Below, piece after piece: positions 6,231-8,949 of a DNA stretch of 8,949 bases (positions are counted from its first letter, which is position 1; each line of letters begins with the position of its first letter). The notes beneath the pieces are model-generated. The model saw nothing but the letters and a program-made list of their open reading frames with translations. It had not been told where the DNA came from and made no database searches. The position numbers and the translations under genes were made by a program. This DNA is from an uncultured Clostridia bacterium (GTDB taxonomy: Bacteria; Bacillota; Clostridia; Oscillospirales; Ruminococcaceae). The DNA is taken from NCBI GenBank assembly GCA_947630315.1, contig CANRHA010000060.1, positions 1 to 8,949 of the forward strand, in the 5' to 3' direction.

Positions 6231-6258
6231 TGTTGCAAAAAGGTTAAGAAAGTGTTAA
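6231..6258 (-). promoter_or_regulatory. PhoP-box-like direct repeats upstream of the regulator promoter
   Basis: On the minus strand TTAACA (6258-6253), TTAACC (6247-6242) and the weaker GCAACA (6236-6231) recur at exactly 11 bp. Direct repeats at helical period are how OmpR/PhoB-family dimers bind, and TTAACA matches the B. subtilis PhoP box. They lie about 18-45 bp upstream of the -35 hexamer, suiting activation and autoregulation. The remainder of the AT-rich gap to 6387 shows no other clear element. Confidence 0.45.
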
Positions 6259-6387
6259 AGATACCATACGGTTTAATATTTTTGTAATAAATTCCGTCTT
6301 CTTACCTAAAATGTTTTATATGAATCCTGATTTAATTGTAATTATTCACAAAAAGTCCTTTTTTTGAAATTAGACGACATCAAACGC

Positions 6388-6415
6388 TTGATTTTTTGAA
6401 AAATGATGGTACAAT
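6388..6415 (+). promoter_or_regulatory. groESL promoter (extended -10)
   Basis: TTGATT (6388-6393), a 16-bp spacer, and TACAAT (6410-6415) preceded by TGG, giving an extended -10. The predicted start is near 6421, inside the CIRCE operator. Confidence 0.82.
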
Positions 6416-6419
6416 ATAT

Positions 6420-6446
6420 TTAGCACTCTCGAAGGGAGATTGCTAA
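6420..6446 (+). promoter_or_regulatory. CIRCE operator (HrcA binding site)
   Basis: Left arm TTAGCACTC (6420-6428), 9-nt spacer, right arm GATTGCTAA (6438-6446). It matches the CIRCE consensus TTAGCACTC-N9-GAGTGCTAA except for one T in the right arm (third base). The operator overlaps the expected transcription start, so HrcA should repress groESL until heat or unfolded protein titrates GroEL. hrcA itself is not in the window. Confidence 0.93.
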
Positions 6447-6458
6447 CGCAGGTTAAAT

Positions 6459-6509
6459 ATGGCTGTGCGCGGCGTTTGCCGCGTCTTGCCGATAAATAAC
6501 AGGAGGTAA
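6459..6509 (+). other. groES 5' leader: short hairpin and possible 16-codon leader ORF
   Basis: CGCGGC (6468-6473) and GCCGCG (6478-6483) form a 6-bp hairpin with a GTTT loop. ATG at 6459 opens a 16-codon frame (MAVRGVCRVLPINNRR) whose last two codons are the AGGAGG of the groES ribosome binding site and whose stop TAA is 6507-6509. Only a weak CAGG precedes it. Translation is not shown. Confidence 0.3.
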
Positions 6510-6514
6510 TTTAT

Positions 6515-6799
6515 ATGACACTGAAACCGCTTTTTGACCGCGTGATCGTGAAGATGGTCGAGGCAGAGGAGACCACCAAATCGGGCATCATCTTAACGGG
6601 ATCCGCAAAAGAAAAGCCCCAGCTTGCCGAGGTAATTGCCGTAGGCGACGGAAGCCCGAGGGGCGAGCACGCTGTAGCGATGAAGGTAAAAGCAGGCGAC
6701 AAGGTTCTGCTTTCAAAGTATTCCGGCACAGAAGTAAAGATCGACGGCGAAGAGTTCATAATCGTGAACATGGGCGACATTCTTGCCGTTGCAGAGTAA
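6515..6799 (+). CDS. groES: co-chaperonin GroES (Cpn10)
   Basis: 94 aa, full length. It forms the heptameric lid of the GroEL chamber in the cytoplasm. It starts with the conserved LKPLFDRVIVK. The mobile loop that touches GroEL is about residues 16-35, with SGIIL and then AKEKPQ; the usual proline after the hydrophobic triad is replaced by Thr (GIILT). GDKVLLSKYSGTEVKIDG (61-78) and VNMGDILAV complete the fold. ATG 6515 has a strong AGGAGGT 7 nt upstream. It is followed after 20 bp by groEL and shares the CIRCE-controlled promoter. Confidence 0.98.
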   Translation: MTLKPLFDRVIVKMVEAEETTKSGIILTGSAKEKPQLAEVIAVGDGSPRGEHAVAMKVKAGDKVLLSKYSGTEVKIDGEEFIIVNMGDILAVAE

Positions 6800-6819
6800 T
6801 TTTTTAGGAGGCTTTATTT

Positions 6820-8451
6820 ATGGCAAAAGAACTTATTTACGGCGAGGAAGCGAGAAAGGCTCTTCAGGCCGGCATCGACAAGCTTGCCGACACGGTAAAG
6901 ATAACTCTCGGCCCCAAGGGCAGAAACGTTGTTTTGGACCGCACCTACGGTCTGCCGCTCATCACCAACGACGGCGTTACGATAGCCAAGGAGATCGAGC
7001 TTGAGGACACCTTTGAAAACATGGGCGCCCAGCTTATCCGCGAGGTTGCCACCAAGACCAACGACGCGGCCGGCGACGGCACCACCACCGCCACGCTTTT
7101 GGCCCAGGCCCTTGTAAGAGAGGGAATGAAGAACATAGCGGCCGGCGCCAACCCAATGGTGCTCAAAAAGGGCATTCAGAAGGCTGTCGACGCGGCAGTA
7201 GCCGCCGTAAAGGCCAATTCAAAGGCCGTTTCGGGCAGCGAAGATATCGAGAGAGTCGCCACCGTTTCGTCGGGCGACGAGAGCGTAGGAAAGCTTATTG
7301 CCGACGCCATGGCGAAGGTCACTTCCGACGGAGTTATAACTATCGAGGAATCCAAGACCGCCGAGACCTACAGCGAAGTAGTTGAGGGAATGCAGTTCGA
7401 CCGCGGATACATCACCCCCTACATGGTCACCGACACCGACAAGATGGAAGCCGTTTTGGACGACGCATATATCCTTGTCACCGACAAGAAGATAAGCTCT
7501 GTTCAGGACATTCTCCCGCTTCTTGAGGACATTGTAAAGAGCGGCAAGAAGCTGCTCATTATCGCCGAGGATCTTGAAGGCGAAGCGCTTTCCACGATCC
7601 TTATAAACAAGCTCCGCGGGACCTTTACCTGCGTAGCGGTCAAGGCTCCCGGTTTCGGCGACCGCAGAAAGGAAATGCTCCGCGACATAGCTACCCTCAC
7701 CGGCACCGACGTTATCTCCGAGGAACTCGGCTTCGAGCTTAAGGATACTACCGTAAACGATCTCGGCCGTGCGCGCCAGGTAGTAGTATCGAAGGAGAAC
7801 ACGATAATTGTCGACGGCGCGGGCGATCCCGAAGAAATAAAGGCCAGAGTCGCCCAGATCCGCTCCGAGATCGAGAACACCACTTCGGATTATGACCGTG
7901 AAAAGCTTCAGGAGAGGCTTGCAAAGCTTGCCGGCGGCGTAGCCGTACTCAGGGTAGGCGCAGCCACCGAGGCTGAAATGAAGGAGAAAAAGCTCCGCGT
8001 AGAGGACGCTCTTGCCGCTACAAAGGCCGCCGTAGAGGAAGGAATTGTAGCCGGCGGCGGAACCGCGCTGATCAACGCGATACCCGCTGTAGAGAAGATA
8101 GTTCCCGGGCTTGACGGCGACGAAAAGACCGGCGCTAAGATCGTTCTCAAAGCCCTTGAAGAGCCCATGCGCCAGATCGCCGCGAACGCAGGTCTTGACG
8201 GCTCGGTAATCATCGACAAAATAAAGAGGAGCCGCAAGGTCGGCTACGGCTTTGACGCCTACAAAGAGGAGTATGTCGACATGATCCCCTCGGGAATCGT
8301 AGACCCGACCAAGGTTACGCGCTCCGCGCTTCAGAACGCGGCCTCCGCTGCGGCCATGGTCCTCACCACCGAGAGCCTTGTAGGCAACAAGAAGGAGGAT
8401 AATCCTCCCGCACCTGCCGGCGGCGCCGCAGGAATGGGCGGAATGTACTAA
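6820..8451 (+). CDS. groEL: chaperonin GroEL (Cpn60)
   Basis: 543 aa, full length. The 14-mer ATP-driven chamber folds cytosolic proteins with GroES. ATP-site residues are present: TLGPKGRNVVLD near residue 29, Asp51 in TNDGVTIAK, Asp86 in GDGTTTATLLA, and Asp396 in VEDALAATKAAVEEG, followed by IVAGGGTALI. The apical domain (about 190-370) includes FDRGYITPYMVTD and KAPGFGDRRKEML. The C-terminal tail is a short Gly/Met run ending GMGGMY. ATG 6820 has AGGAGG 8 nt upstream. Cotranscribed with groES. There is no intrinsic terminator after the stop; the repeat array starts immediately. Confidence 0.99.
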   Translation: MAKELIYGEEARKALQAGIDKLADTVKITLGPKGRNVVLDRTYGLPLITNDGVTIAKEIELEDTFENMGAQLIREVATKTNDAAGDGTTTATLLAQALVREGMKNIAAGANPMVLKKGIQKAVDAAVAAVKANSKAVSGSEDIERVATVSSGDESVGKLIADAMAKVTSDGVITIEESKTAETYSEVVEGMQFDRGYITPYMVTDTDKMEAVLDDAYILVTDKKISSVQDILPLLEDIVKSGKKLLIIAEDLEGEALSTILINKLRGTFTCVAVKAPGFGDRRKEMLRDIATLTGTDVISEELGFELKDTTVNDLGRARQVVVSKENTIIVDGAGDPEEIKARVAQIRSEIENTTSDYDREKLQERLAKLAGGVAVLRVGAATEAEMKEKKLRVEDALAATKAAVEEGIVAGGGTALINAIPAVEKIVPGLDGDEKTGAKIVLKALEEPMRQIAANAGLDGSVIIDKIKRSRKVGYGFDAYKEEYVDMIPSGIVDPTKVTRSALQNAASAAAMVLTTESLVGNKKEDNPPAPAGGAAGMGGMY

Positions 8452-8452
8452 G

Positions 8453-8558
8453 GCGCTGACAGAAATCAGAAATCAGAAAACAGATGTCAGATTTTTGAGG
8501 CGTTGCCGAGTGCGGCAAATCGCACCTTCGCAAACGGTGGATAAAAAGGAGTCGGCTT
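8453..8558. repeat. repeat array copy A (short form)
   Basis: Starts two bases after the groEL stop codon. Five CAGA heptamers (CAGA at 8460, 8467, 8474, 8481, 8488; exact 7-bp period) are followed by the core TTTTTGAGGCGTTGCCGAGT and on to AAAAAGGAGTCGGCTT. TGCCG-AGTG-CGGCA (8504-8517) can form a small hairpin. This copy lacks the GC-rich tail seen in copies B and C. No coding potential is supported. Confidence 0.85.
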
Positions 8559-8714
8559 GCGCTGACAGAAGTCAGAAATCAGAAGACAGAAGTCAGATTT
8601 TGAGGCGCTGCCGAGTGCGGCAAATCGCACCGTTGCAAACAGTGAATAAAAAGGAGTCGGCTTCGCCGACGCTCGCCCGCTCCCCCTACCCGGGGGAGCG
8701 GACTCGCATTTCCC
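8559..8714. repeat. repeat array copy B (long form)
   Basis: Begins GCGCTGACAGAA like copy A. Five heptamers (CAGA at 8566, 8573, 8580, 8587, 8594) lead into the same core. It then continues with two hairpins: GTCGGC/GCCGAC (8656-8661 with 8665-8670) and a 10-bp CCGCTCCCCC/GGGGGAGCGG (8677-8701 region, loop TACCC), ending GACTCGCATTTCCC. Positions 8638-8714 are identical to 8873-8949 in copy C. Confidence 0.87.
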
Positions 8715-8786
8715 CCACCCCCACACAGCCCCCTGCGGCCCGAAAGCCCCTGCCGCCCCCTCCCCGGCGGGGAGGGGGCCCCGCTC
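8715..8786. repeat. GC-rich hairpin segment between copies B and C
   Basis: C-rich stretch with a perfect 10-bp inverted repeat, CCCCCTCCCC (8756-8765) and GGGGAGGGGG (8769-8778), loop GGC. No T-tract follows, so it is not a standard terminator. It is probably part of the repeat unit, because copy C is cut by the window before this point. Confidence 0.6.
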
Positions 8787-8949
8787 CGAAATCAGAAAAC
8801 AGAAAACAGAAATCAGAAGACAGATGTCAGATTTTTGAGGCGCTGCCGAATGCGGCAAACCGCACCTTTGCGAACAGTGAATAAAAAGGAGTCGGCTTCG
8901 CCGACGCTCGCCCGCTCCCCCTACCCGGGGGAGCGGACTCGCATTTCCC
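8787..8949. repeat. repeat array copy C (long form, cut by window end)
   Basis: Six heptamers (CAGA at 8793, 8800, 8807, 8814, 8821, 8828), one more than copies A and B, then the core and GC-rich tail as in B, offset by 235 bp. The 113-nt core-plus-tail differs from copy B at four positions, all in the first 37 nt; one change lies in the loop of the TGCCG/CGGCA hairpin, leaving both arms intact. The array probably continues beyond the window. Confidence 0.85.

Noticed and set aside
6341..6370. Hairpin AAAAAG/CTTTTT in the divergent region
   Set aside because: AT-only pairing with a very small loop, no clear role; likely composition.
8487..8884. Open frames on both strands in the 3' repeats
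   Set aside because: Translations are low-complexity readings of the repeated DNA (LLISDFC, PTPFY), repeat with the units, and have no start signals.
8453..8949. CRISPR array
   Set aside because: Units are long (over 100 bp) and of uneven length, heptamers have no unique spacers, and no cas genes are present.

Overview
The window looks like chromosomal DNA of a low-complexity-regulated, Gram-positive Clostridia-type bacterium, probably Oscillospirales or a near relative. The evidence is a PheB/UPF0735-type ACT protein next to homoserine dehydrogenase, a HrcA-type CIRCE operator in front of groESL, SigA-like TTGACA/TATAAT promoters, AGGAGG ribosome binding sites, an HtrA with a cytoplasmic N-terminus and one membrane anchor, and moderately high GC genes in AT-rich promoter DNA. 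The taxonomic placement is inference from gene families, not from a marker search.

Layout. (1) Positions 1-1651, + strand: the 3' part of a PheB-like ACT-domain gene, then hom (homoserine dehydrogenase), both in aspartate-family/aromatic amino acid metabolism. (2) 1673-2863, + strand: a strong promoter, a yybP-ykoY (manganese) riboswitch with an intrinsic terminator that competes with its P1 stem, and a CaCA-family cation antiporter. (3) 2864-3084: convergent intergenic DNA holding a GC-rich cloverleaf-like palindrome and an intrinsic terminator. (4) 3085-6213, - strand: an apparent three-gene operon read right to left: an OmpR/PhoB-type response regulator (TTG start), a repeat-rich acidic protein with a C-terminal hydrophobic segment, and an HtrA-like membrane-anchored serine protease. 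Its promoter, with upstream 11-bp-period boxes resembling PhoP boxes, lies at 6185-6258. (5) 6388-8451, + strand: divergent groES-groEL with promoter and CIRCE. (6) 8452-8949: non-coding repeat array directly after groEL, with degenerate CAGA heptamers and GC-rich hairpins in three copies, cut by the window end.

How it works together: the divergent 6181-6420 region drives two proteostasis units, a HrcA/CIRCE-type chaperonin operon on one side and a regulator-protease operon on the other, which suggests cell-envelope protein quality control under the response regulator. The antiporter is under its own metal-sensing riboswitch, so it probably exports Mn2+ or is induced by it, whatever its family name says. 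No complete new defence or mobile system was seen. The less ordinary parts are the response regulator with an altered acidic pocket and no kinase gene beside it, the repeat protein between it and HtrA, and the two families of structured intergenic repeats.
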